This document shows positions 36,778-44,334 of a stretch of DNA of 64,000 nt, in pieces. Every line of letters begins with the position of its first letter. Position 1 is the first letter of the stretch. Made by a program: the position numbers and the translations under genes. This DNA comes from Microbacterium esteraromaticum (GTDB lineage Bacteria; Actinomycetota; Actinomycetes; Actinomycetales; Microbacteriaceae): positions 2,976,001 to 3,040,000 of the forward strand of contig NZ_CP118100.1 of NCBI RefSeq assembly GCF_028747645.1, read 5' to 3'. The notes under the pieces were generated by a model. That model searched no databases, had not been told where the DNA came from, and saw nothing but the letters and a program-made list of their open reading frames with translations.

Positions 36778-37779
36778 CTAGGTGTACTTCCCCGTGAGGT
36801 TGTGTACACGGGCTGATGGGGTTTGGCCGCTGATGCCGGTGTGGGGTCTGTGGTGGTTGTAGTGATGTAGCCAGGCCGCGTAGGCGGCGGTCCGTTCCGC
36901 TTCGCTGGTGTAGGGCTTCGCGTAGGCCCATTCAGTGGCTAGGGTGCGGTTGAATCGCTCGACCTTCCCGTTGGTTTGCGGCCGGTAGGGCTTGGTCCAC
37001 TTGTGCTTCACTGTGTCGCCCAGCGCTTCGGCGAATGCGTGTGATCGATAGCACGCGCCGTTGTCGGTCATCACGGCGGTGACGGTTACGCCGATACCGG
37101 CGAAGAACGCGTTCGCGCGAGTCCAGAACCCGGCCGCGGTTTCCTTGCGTTCGTCGTCAAGGATCTCCGAGTACGCCACCCGTGAGTGGTCGTCGACGGC
37201 ATGGTGCAGGTAGCGGTAGCCGCGGGAGCCCGTCGCGCCGGCGCGTGCCGCTCGTCCTCTTACGACGCCGGCAGCTCGGTCGTGCATCGACCCCTTCCCA
37301 TGGATACGCCAACCGCCACCGTCCGGGATCCGTCCCTGCTTCTTGATGTCCACATGCACCAACTGCCCCGGTGCAGCAACCTCATATCGCTTTGGCTTTG
37401 ACCTACGCACCGGCAGCCCGGTGGCCTGATCGACGGTGGTCAGCTTCGGCATCCCATACCGGGCCAGTACCCGTCCGACCGTCGAGCGATGCAACCGCAG
37501 GTGATATGCGATCCGATGCGGCCCCCACCGACGCGTGAACCGCAACGCGACGATGCGCCGCTCCGTCTTGCGCGGCAACTGATTCGGGGACCTCCGCGGC
37601 TTCGAACTGCGATCCGTCAGCGGCAGCCCAGCCCGACACCGATCGACCCACCGTTTCGCTGTCGCCGGCGAGCACTGAAAACGCTCCGCAGCACGGCGAA
37701 GCGACCATCCATCACGAGTTATCAACAGGGCAAGACGCCGGCGCCCCTCAGGCGTCAACGGAGCATTAGCGTGAGTCAT
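36778..37779 (-). CDS. IS481 family transposase
   Basis: 333 residues from the ATG at 37779 with GGAGGTCTCC upstream. The N-terminal HTH region (GWSLRRAAERFQCSPATAKRWVDRC) is followed by an integrase core with DDE residues in VHVDIKKQG, MTDNGACY and NGKVERFNRTL. The reading frame is intact. The last Thr codon and the TAG stop are not inside the element: they are completed by the duplicated target sequence. Confidence 0.93.
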   Translation of the reverse strand: MTHANAPLTPEGRRRLALLITRDGWSLRRAAERFQCSPATAKRWVDRCRAGLPLTDRSSKPRRSPNQLPRKTERRIVALRFTRRWGPHRIAYHLRLHRSTVGRVLARYGMPKLTTVDQATGLPVRRSKPKRYEVAAPGQLVHVDIKKQGRIPDGGGWRIHGKGSMHDRAAGVVRGRAARAGATGSRGYRYLHHAVDDHSRVAYSEILDDERKETAAGFWTRANAFFAGIGVTVTAVMTDNGACYRSHAFAEALGDTVKHKWTKPYRPQTNGKVERFNRTLATEWAYAKPYTSEAERTAAYAAWLHHYNHHRPHTGISGQTPSARVHNLTGKYT

Positions 37780-37874
37780 GGAGACCTCCGGTTTAGAGAT
37801 GCGAGTGTGGTAACCCACATCCTTGCCGGAGGTCTTCTCTATGTCACGCGTTCACAACCTCCCGAGGAACTACA
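36783..37874. mobile_element. Complete IS481-family insertion sequence with 6-bp target duplication
   Basis: 1092 bp. The terminal repeats are 36783-36811 (TGTACTTCCCCGTGAGGTTG start) and the inverse of 37846-37874, with about 22 of 29 positions matching. GCTAGG occurs on both sides (36777-36782 and 37875-37880). This fits the NCTAGN six-base duplication described for Bordetella IS481. Intact ends, target duplication and transposase suggest a recent insertion. Confidence 0.93.
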
Positions 37875-37875
37875 G

Positions 37876-38859
37876 CTAGGGGCGCGCGGTGCGCAGGGCG
37901 TGGCGGATGCGACGGATCGCCTCGCCGGGACGACGGAACACGTGCTCGGATGTCAGGCGCACCGTCGTCCAACCGGCCTCGGCGTACGACTGGTACTTGT
38001 CGACATCACGGCGCAGCTGCGCGGGCGTCAAATGCCCGTCGCCCTCGTACTCGATCGCGACCCTGAACTCGGGGTACGCGAGCTCGCTGCACCCCAGGAG
38101 CCGCCCGCGATCGTCGTACACATCGTGGTCGAGCACGGGCTCGGGCAACCCGGCGTCGTGCATCAGCAGTCGCACGCGCGTCTCGGGCGGTGAGGCCGAC
38201 GCGGTCCGCGCAAGTTCGAGCGCCTGGCGCAGCCGGGGTGCACCAGGCCTGCCCTTGCGATCGGCGAGCAGTTCAAGCTCAGGGCGTGTGGCGAGGGCGG
38301 TCTCATCCAGGCGGCGGAGGCGTCCGGGCATCCGCGGTATGTGCAACACGTGATCCGCAACGACCACGAGATCGTCGACGCCGAGCAACCCGCCCAGGGT
38401 CGCCCACGTGCTCGCCGGATCGGTGACCGGAACGCCCTCCGCCAACCGGGTGCGCACGTACCCGGCGGAGTGCTGATGCCCGGCCACGCCGGGGCGACGC
38501 GGCGAGCGCTGCGGCCGCGGGACGCCGATGTGCAGGTCGGGCCACTCGCGCGGTGGCACCGGGATGCCCCAGATGAACGCCGCGGTCGGGCCGCAGAAGT
38601 AGCCTCCCGCCGGCAGCACCGGCAGATAGTGGCGCATGCGCTGCAGGTGGCGGTCACGCACATCGCGCCAGTACCGCTCGCGCTCGGTCAGCACCTCATC
38701 GTGCGCGGGTGGACCGCACGGGATCGCACGCACACCGTGGTGCGGCCGGATCAGATCGTCGCCGTCGAGCCGTCCCGGTCGGATGCCCCGGTTTCGGGCA
38801 TCCGCGATCGTGAAGGCCTCGGGCATCCCGCCCGGTAGCGCGCTGCGTCGTCGTCCCAC
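37876..38859 (-). CDS. DUF559-type endonuclease-domain protein with AbiEi-like N-terminus
   Basis: 327 residues. The N-terminal part (FTIADARNRGIRPGRLDGDDLIRPHHGVRAIP) resembles the wHTH start of AbiEi/DUF4095-like proteins. The C-terminal part has FRVAIEYEGDGHLTPAQLRRDVDKYQSYAEAGWTTVRLT, the restriction-endonuclease/VSR-like DUF559 core. Such proteins are common in Microbacteriaceae and have no proven role. The GTG at 38859 is the longest start; the ATG at 38826 is equally plausible. Its stop codon is the CTAG where the IS inserted, so the protein is complete. Confidence 0.75.
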   Translation of the reverse strand: MGRRRSALPGGMPEAFTIADARNRGIRPGRLDGDDLIRPHHGVRAIPCGPPAHDEVLTERERYWRDVRDRHLQRMRHYLPVLPAGGYFCGPTAAFIWGIPVPPREWPDLHIGVPRPQRSPRRPGVAGHQHSAGYVRTRLAEGVPVTDPASTWATLGGLLGVDDLVVVADHVLHIPRMPGRLRRLDETALATRPELELLADRKGRPGAPRLRQALELARTASASPPETRVRLLMHDAGLPEPVLDHDVYDDRGRLLGCSELAYPEFRVAIEYEGDGHLTPAQLRRDVDKYQSYAEAGWTTVRLTSEHVFRRPGEAIRRIRHALRTARP

Positions 38860-38908
38860 CCTTCGAACCTGCCGCAGCGCGCGCCGGCCCGCTGAGGTTA
38901 TCCACAGC

Positions 38909-38975
38909 CCCGTCTATTCGTCACAAATCCGAGGAAACCGGCGGCGATAGGGCCGGTTTGTGACGAATAGACGGG
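38909..38975. repeat. Palindromic intergenic element, copy C
   Basis: Left arm 38909-38930 and right arm 38955-38975 with one wobble position. The core carries CGATAG in the same orientation as copy A. It lies between the DUF559 gene's start and the isomerase stop. Confidence 0.9.
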
Positions 38976-38987
38976 TGCGGAAGGGGG

Positions 38988-40619
38988 TCAGAGGCGGACG
39001 TCGCCCACCAGGTTGACCTTGATGCCCATGCCGTCGAACATCGCGGCCTTGGCGATCAGCGCCTTATCGGCCGTCTCGGCGTCAGGCGCGTACACGAGCT
39101 GGGCGTGGTTGGCCTTGTGCCGCGCCATGAACTGATCGCGGGTCTGCCCGTGCAACACCACGTGCGCGATCGGCCACTCGGGGTTGGTGGCGTCGTGGCG
39201 GCGCTGGGTCTCATCAGCAGGCAGGTCGATGACCGACGCGCGGAAGATGTCGGCCTGCAGGATGCCGTCGGCGATGAACACCCGGCTCAGCACCACCTCT
39301 CCGGGCTTCGAGACCCCGTTGATGGTGGCCCCACCGGCAGGGAAGAACACGTGCCCCTGACGCCAGCCCTCAGCCTTGTCCCAGCCGCCCAGGTGCGACG
39401 CGGGCACCGACCCCGAGATCTCATACGCCCACACGAACTGGCCGTCGTACTCCTCGCCCCAGCGCACGTCGTGCAGGGTGTTGTCGGGCACCAGTCCCAT
39501 GGCCCGCCAGACGCGGTCGGTGACGAGTGCGTCGACGGCGACACCCTCGTCGGCCTCGTTGAAGTGCGGGAACGCCCGGCCTTCGTGCAGCACGCGCGAA
39601 CCGTCGCGGGAGGTGACCGGGGGACGCTCGGTGGAGTTGAGGATGCCCTCGGCGAGGTCGGATGCCGGCACCAGGTCTTTCAGTCCCTGCTGGTACTGGA
39701 TGCCGACGGCGTCGAGCCCGAAGTCGTCGGCGATCCGCAGCGCGGCGATGTACATCTTCAGCTGCCACTGCACCTGGTCGCGGGTCAGTTCGGTGGCAGC
39801 ATCCTCGCCGTACTTGAAGGTCATGCCCTGCGCGATCAGCCAGTCGTACGCGGCGTCGGCCTCGTCGTCAGTGACGCGCAGCATCTCGGCGTACAGCGCC
39901 GACTGGCTCAGGCGCTCCTTGTAGATGCCGGTGTGGTTGAGCAGCTCGTCGTCGAAGATGGCGTTGTACATGCCCATGCAGCCTTCGTCGAAGACACCGA
40001 TGATGGCCTTGTCGGCGATGAGCTCGGCGGCGAGCGCCTGCCCGAGCTGCTTCTCGGGGCTGTCGGGAAGTTCGGGCAGCGGGCGCACGTGGGTGGCGTC
40101 GTGCACGATGGCACCGGTTTCGGTCCATTCGCGGATGCCGTCGGTGAACCAGGCGTCGGTGAAGTCGACCGACCAGGTGGTGGCGTAGGGCTTGTTCATC
40201 TTGGTGAGGCCGGCGTTCAACCCCAGCAGGCCGACGAGGCCGGGCCAGTCGCCCGCGAAGTTGGCGACGGTGAGAATGGGGCCCTGGTGGGTGCGCAGGC
40301 CGGCGAGCACGTGGTGCGAGTACTGCCAGTTCGCGATCGCGACGATGAGCGGTGCGTCAGTAGGGATGCTCTTGAAGATCTCCATGCCCATGCGCTGGCT
40401 CGAGATGAAGCCGTGCCCGGTCGCGGGGTCGACGCCGAACGGGCGGATGACGCTCCAACCGAGGTCTTCGAGCACACCGGTGACGCCGGCTTCGAGCGCG
40501 ACCTGGGTGGGCCAGCCGGCGATGTTCGCCGACTCGCGCAGATCGCCTGAGGTGATGAGGTAGGCGGTCTTCGGGGTGGCCTGGGGCCGCGCGACCGGCG
40601 CGGGGAGGGTGTAGCTCAT
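38988..40619 (-). CDS. L-fucose/L-arabinose isomerase family protein
   Basis: 543 residues from the ATG at 40619 with GGAGAACC upstream. FucI/AraA-type features: VAIANWQYSHHVLAGLRTHQGPILTVANFAGDWPGLVGLLGLN, then FDEGCMGMYNAIFDDELL with the catalytic-type acidic residue, and WRQGHVFFPAGG in the C-terminal part. It is likely to convert an aldose to a ketose for the kinase encoded 24 bases upstream. Which pentose or deoxyhexose is used cannot be told. Confidence 0.82.
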   Translation of the reverse strand: MSYTLPAPVARPQATPKTAYLITSGDLRESANIAGWPTQVALEAGVTGVLEDLGWSVIRPFGVDPATGHGFISSQRMGMEIFKSIPTDAPLIVAIANWQYSHHVLAGLRTHQGPILTVANFAGDWPGLVGLLGLNAGLTKMNKPYATTWSVDFTDAWFTDGIREWTETGAIVHDATHVRPLPELPDSPEKQLGQALAAELIADKAIIGVFDEGCMGMYNAIFDDELLNHTGIYKERLSQSALYAEMLRVTDDEADAAYDWLIAQGMTFKYGEDAATELTRDQVQWQLKMYIAALRIADDFGLDAVGIQYQQGLKDLVPASDLAEGILNSTERPPVTSRDGSRVLHEGRAFPHFNEADEGVAVDALVTDRVWRAMGLVPDNTLHDVRWGEEYDGQFVWAYEISGSVPASHLGGWDKAEGWRQGHVFFPAGGATINGVSKPGEVVLSRVFIADGILQADIFRASVIDLPADETQRRHDATNPEWPIAHVVLHGQTRDQFMARHKANHAQLVYAPDAETADKALIAKAAMFDGMGIKVNLVGDVRL

Positions 40620-40642
40620 GTGGTTCTCCGTTGTGAGGGGGT

Positions 40643-42130
40643 TCAGAGGGCGCGTTGTACGGCGGCCAGTTCGTGCACGACGTCGCGGGTGCCTGCGTAC
40701 AGGCGCTGGTATCGGTCGAACAACTCGTCGTAGACGGGTTGGGCGGCAGGATCGGGCGTGATGGTCTCGGTGACCGGGTTCCAGGCGTCGATGCGCGGCT
40801 CCTGCCCGGCGGGTGCGGTAGCGGATGCTGCCAGGAACGCCGCACCGTAGCTGGCGCCGATGGTGGTGGCGGGAATCTGCTGCGCCAGTCCGGTGGCATC
40901 CGAGACGATCTGCAGCCAGAGGCGGCCCTGTGTGCCTCCGCCGACGGCGACGATCCGGCGGATGTCGGCTCCGGCAGCCCGCATGGTCTCGACGTTGTGG
41001 CGCACGCCGAGTGCGGTCGCTTCGAGTGCGGCGCGGTAGAGGTCGCCGCGTCCGTGACTGAGAGTGAGTCCGGCGATGACGCCGCGAGCATCCGGGTCTT
41101 GGATCGGGGTGCGCTCTCCGGCGAAGTACGGCAGCATCAGCAGCCCCCGTGCGCCGGGGCCGGATGCTTCGGCCTCGGTGAGCAACTGCGGGTAGTCGGC
41201 GTCGGTGAGATCTTTGAGCCAGGCGGTGAGGGCGCCCGAGGTCGAGAGTCCGCCGGCGAGGTTGCGGGTGCCGGAGAAGGCTCCGGCCGTGGTCCACATC
41301 GAGGGCGTGCGCAGCGTCTGCGCTCCCGTCGCGATGAGGAACATGGTCGTGCCGTACATGAGCATCAGGTCGCCGTCGCCGTGAGCGCCGACGCTGACGG
41401 CTTCGCTCCATGCGTCGATGGTTCCGGTGATGACGGGGGTGCCCTCGGGGATGCCGGTGAGGGCGGATGCTGTCGCCGTCACCGTCCCGGCGATCTCACC
41501 CGCCCAGGTGAGCGGCGGCTGCTCGATGCCGTCTGCATACTGCTGCCACCAGGCGTCGTGCCAGCGCTCGTTCTCGATGTCGTAGAGCGGGGAGCTCTGG
41601 CTGGCCGACTGGTGGTCGAGCACGTAGGCCCCGGTGAGCTTGCGCGCCAGCCAGGATGCCGGCATGAACAGACGCTTCGCGCGTCGCCAGGCATCCGGGT
41701 CTTCGTCGGCGATCCAGGCGATCTTGGGACCGGCCGACTGCGAGGTGAGGGTCGATCCTCCGATGCGGGTGATCTCTTTCGGGCCGAGCTCGTCGGTCAT
41801 CCGGTCGATCTGCTCAGCGGCGCGGGTGTCGACGCCGTACAGGATGGCGGGACGCACGGGCTCGTCATGCTCGTCGGCGAGCAGCACGCAGGGGCCCATG
41901 CCGCTCACTCCCACGGCGGTGATGAGGGCGTCCGGGTGCGCTTTTCGCAGTTCGCGGGCGATCGCGACGAACTCGTCCCACCAGATGCGAGCATCCATCT
42001 CGACCCAGCCGGTGTGCGGGCGATCGACCTCGTGCGCGCGCGTGGCAGTCGCGAGGATCGTGCCGTCGTCGGCGACGAGCACGCCCTTGCTGCTCGACGT
42101 TCCGATGTCGACCCCGAGGGTGCAGCGCAT
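40643..42130 (-). CDS. FGGY-family carbohydrate kinase (xylulokinase-like)
   Basis: 495 residues from the ATG at 42130 with AAGGAGGA upstream. The FGGY N-lobe has LGVDIGTSSSKGVLV. The catalytic base is in ITGTIDAWSEAVSVG, the phosphate-binding part in MLMYGTTMFL, and the C-lobe has RRIVAVGGGTQGRLWLQIVSDATG. It phosphorylates a ketose, probably the product of the isomerase encoded downstream. A LacI-type operator lies 40 bases upstream of the start. Confidence 0.9.
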   Translation of the reverse strand: MRCTLGVDIGTSSSKGVLVADDGTILATATRAHEVDRPHTGWVEMDARIWWDEFVAIARELRKAHPDALITAVGVSGMGPCVLLADEHDEPVRPAILYGVDTRAAEQIDRMTDELGPKEITRIGGSTLTSQSAGPKIAWIADEDPDAWRRAKRLFMPASWLARKLTGAYVLDHQSASQSSPLYDIENERWHDAWWQQYADGIEQPPLTWAGEIAGTVTATASALTGIPEGTPVITGTIDAWSEAVSVGAHGDGDLMLMYGTTMFLIATGAQTLRTPSMWTTAGAFSGTRNLAGGLSTSGALTAWLKDLTDADYPQLLTEAEASGPGARGLLMLPYFAGERTPIQDPDARGVIAGLTLSHGRGDLYRAALEATALGVRHNVETMRAAGADIRRIVAVGGGTQGRLWLQIVSDATGLAQQIPATTIGASYGAAFLAASATAPAGQEPRIDAWNPVTETITPDPAAQPVYDELFDRYQRLYAGTRDVVHELAAVQRAL

Positions 42131-42160
42131 GTGTCCTCCTTGATACGACAAGCTGAACCC

Positions 42161-42190
42161 AGCGTACGCGAAATCGATTTCAAGCGGCAA
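42161..42190 (-). promoter_or_regulatory. Promoter of the kinase-isomerase operon
   Basis: Minus strand: TTGCCG (42190-42185), 18-bp spacer, TACGCT (42166-42161). The operator lies inside the spacer. Confidence 0.55.
42170..42181 (-). promoter_or_regulatory. LacI-family operator
   Basis: GAAATCGATTTC is a perfect 12-bp palindrome with a central CG, the shape bound by LacI/GalR repressors. It lies between the -35 and -10 boxes. The LacI gene is the next gene upstream. Confidence 0.78.
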
Positions 42191-42208
42191 GTGCGGGTGC
42201 GGACTCGC

Positions 42209-42322
42209 GGTGCCGCGGGCGTTCAGGTCGCATTTTCTCCCGGAACCGTGGTGCCGCGCGTGTTCAGGTCGCACTTTCTCCCGTTTCGCTGCGCTTGAAG
42301 CGGGAGAAAGTGCGACCTGAAC
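42209..42322. repeat. Direct plus inverted repeats between lacI and the kinase gene
   Basis: A roughly 34-bp direct repeat (42209-42242 and 42250-42284) contains GTTCAGGTCGCA(T/C)TTTCTCCC. The second copy (42262-42283) is the exact complement of 42301-42322 and forms a 22-bp stem with a 17-nt loop. Confidence 0.88.
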
Positions 42323-42427
42323 AGCGGATACCGGGACAGCGGACGCCGTGATAGCGGGCGGCGCACCAGCGGGTGCCGGACCAGCGCCCGGCGCGACAGC
42401 GGGCGCCAGGTCAGCGGGCGGCGCGTC
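42323..42427. repeat. Seven 15-bp degenerate tandem repeats
   Basis: Seven units, each starting AGCG and exactly 15 bp long (starts 42323, 42338, 42353, 42368, 42383, 42398, 42413). Typical unit: AGCGGGCGGCGCACC. The array runs from the hairpin up to and into the stop codon of the LacI gene. Confidence 0.85.
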
Positions 42428-43406
42428 AGCGCCGGATGCTGGCGGGCTGCACCTCATCGCGCAGGACCACCGAACGGGCCGGCTGGTCATTCCCGCGGAT
42501 GCGCTCGAGCAGCATCCGCGCGGCAGTGACCCCCATGCGACGGGCGGGAAGCCGCACGACGGTGACCGCGCTGGGCGACAGCGTGGTGAACGGCAGTGAG
42601 CCGACGACCGCGACCCCGACGGCGGGAGGCGTGAGCCCATGCTCGGTGAGCACCTGGATCGCGCCGACGCCGATGAGGTTGTTGCTCGCGACGACGGCAT
42701 CCGGGGGTTCGGGCAGGGCGAGCAGCTCTTCCATCGCGGCCCTGCCGCCGTCGACACGAAAAGTCGAGACGCGCAGAAGTTCGGGGTCGACCGCGCGCTC
42801 GGCGGCGTCGAGGGCGTCGCGCCATCCCGCGGCGCGTTCCGCAGCGGTATCGATGTGCGTCGGTCCGCTGATGCACGCGATACGGCGATAGCCCGCACGG
42901 ATGAGCTCCTGGGTCGCAGCTTCGCCGGCGGCGCGGTTCGCCATCACGACGCCGTCGATGCCGTAGCCGGTGCCGCGGTCTACGGCCACGACAGGGCGTC
43001 CGGTGGCGAGGATCTCGTCGAGGTTCGTGTGGTCAGATGCTGCCGCCAGGATCACCCCGGCCATGTTCTCGGCGATCGCAATGCGCAGGTAGGTCGATTC
43101 CTTCTCGACGTCGGCGTCGGAGTTGCACAGCACCACCGAGTAGCCGGCCTCGCTCGCGGCATCCTCGACCCCTCGCGCCATCTCGGTGAAGTAGGGGTTC
43201 TCGATGTCGGGGATCACCAGGGCGATCACCTCGGAACTCTGCCTGCGCAGCGTGCGCGCCGCCCGGTTGGGCGTGAAGTTCAGCTGCTCCGCGGCCGCGC
43301 GCACCGCCTCGACCTTCTCGGGCGAGACGCTGGTGCCGTTGAACACCCGCGACACGGTCGCCGGTGAGACGCCGGCGCGCTTCGCGACGTCGTAGATCGT
43401 GGCCAC
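42426..43406 (-). CDS. LacI-family transcriptional regulator
   Basis: 326 residues from a GTG at 43406. The N-terminal HTH and hinge are classic: ATIYDVAKRAGVSPATVSRVFNGTSVSPEKVEAVRAAAEQLNFTPNRAARTLR. A periplasmic-binding-protein-like ligand domain follows (VIALVIPDIENPYFTEMARGVEDAA). It lies directly upstream of the sugar kinase and isomerase, whose promoter carries a matching palindrome, and is probably their sugar-responsive repressor. Confidence 0.93.
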   Translation of the reverse strand: MATIYDVAKRAGVSPATVSRVFNGTSVSPEKVEAVRAAAEQLNFTPNRAARTLRRQSSEVIALVIPDIENPYFTEMARGVEDAASEAGYSVVLCNSDADVEKESTYLRIAIAENMAGVILAAASDHTNLDEILATGRPVVAVDRGTGYGIDGVVMANRAAGEAATQELIRAGYRRIACISGPTHIDTAAERAAGWRDALDAAERAVDPELLRVSTFRVDGGRAAMEELLALPEPPDAVVASNNLIGVGAIQVLTEHGLTPPAVGVAVVGSLPFTTLSPSAVTVVRLPARRMGVTAARMLLERIRGNDQPARSVVLRDEVQPASIRR

Positions 43407-43464
43407 GTGTTCCCCCTGAGCTCGCTGCTCACTCTAGCGCCGCGCCCCCTCCCGCCACTCCCGC

Positions 43465-44334
43465 CTAGCCGTGCGCCGTTACGACCGCGGCAACCGCGGC
43501 GCGCGCAGCGGCGTCGGGCTCGTCGAGGGCCATCCGACAGTACGCATCGGCGACGCCGAGCACTCGGTACGCCTCCTTCATACGCGCCATGTCTCCCCCG
43601 ACGACCGAGACCACCTCGTCGACGGCTACCTGAGCGGCGGCGACCGCGGCCGCATCACCGGCTCGACCGGCCTCGGCGAGCGCTCGGAACGGCTTCGGCG
43701 TCACGGATGAGACCCCCGAGACGACGCCCTGCGCGCCCACCTCGACGGCCGCGATCAGATCCCGGTCGGCGCCTGTGTAGAGCTCGAAGTCGGCGGGCAC
43801 GACCGCCCGGTACGCTGCCAGTTCCTCCAGGGAGAGCTCGCTGACCTTCGCGCCGACGACATTGGGCAGCTGCGCCAGCCGCACGAGCAACTGCGGCGTG
43901 ACGGGATTACCGCTGCGCGCCGGGTAGACGTACACGTACAGGCGGCCGTCGCCGACAGCATCCGACACCGCACGGAAGTACTCGTACACCGCATCATCCG
44001 ACGACCGGAGGTAGTACGGCGTCAGCGCTGCGAACTCGCGAGCACCCAGGTCGCGAGCGATCCGCGTGAGCCGCACCGCCTCGAAGGCACTGGGACGACC
44101 GACGTGCACGATCACCCGCATGCGGTCGGCGAGTTCGTCGAGCGCCGCTGCGACGAGATCCGAGAACTCCTCGACGTCGACCGCGGGGAACTCCCCGGTC
44201 GTGCCGAGCACGAACGCCCCCTCGTTGCCCGACGCGGCGACGTATCGGAAGATCGCACGCGACCCCTCGAGATCGAGCGTTCCGTCACGCCCGAAGGCGG
44301 TCGGGATCGCGGTGAGGATGTCATAGCGGGTCAC
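43465..44334 (-). CDS. DapA/NanA-family class I aldolase
   Basis: 289 residues from a GTG that overlaps the TctA stop (GTGA). Family motifs: GTTGEF for carboxylate binding, the Tyr in YVYPARSGNP, and the Schiff-base Lys in VVGAKVSEL (about residue 161). Members condense or cleave pyruvate-containing acids. As the last gene of a tctCBA operon it probably acts on the imported carboxylate, not in lysine synthesis. Confidence 0.87.
   Translation of the reverse strand: MTRYDILTAIPTAFGRDGTLDLEGSRAIFRYVAASGNEGAFVLGTTGEFPAVDVEEFSDLVAAALDELADRMRVIVHVGRPSAFEAVRLTRIARDLGAREFAALTPYYLRSSDDAVYEYFRAVSDAVGDGRLYVYVYPARSGNPVTPQLLVRLAQLPNVVGAKVSELSLEELAAYRAVVPADFELYTGADRDLIAAVEVGAQGVVSGVSSVTPKPFRALAEAGRAGDAAAVAAAQVAVDEVVSVVGGDMARMKEAYRVLGVADAYCRMALDEPDAAARAAVAAVVTAHG

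Noticed and set aside
37876..38859. Nuclease gene disrupted by the IS
   Set aside because: The insertion falls on its stop codon and the duplicated target restores TAG, so the coding sequence is complete.
38988..41411. Isomerase extended by about 260 N-terminal residues
   Set aside because: The extension overlaps the sugar kinase on the same strand and is Arg-rich with no family likeness. The ATG at 40619 has a good ribosome-binding site.
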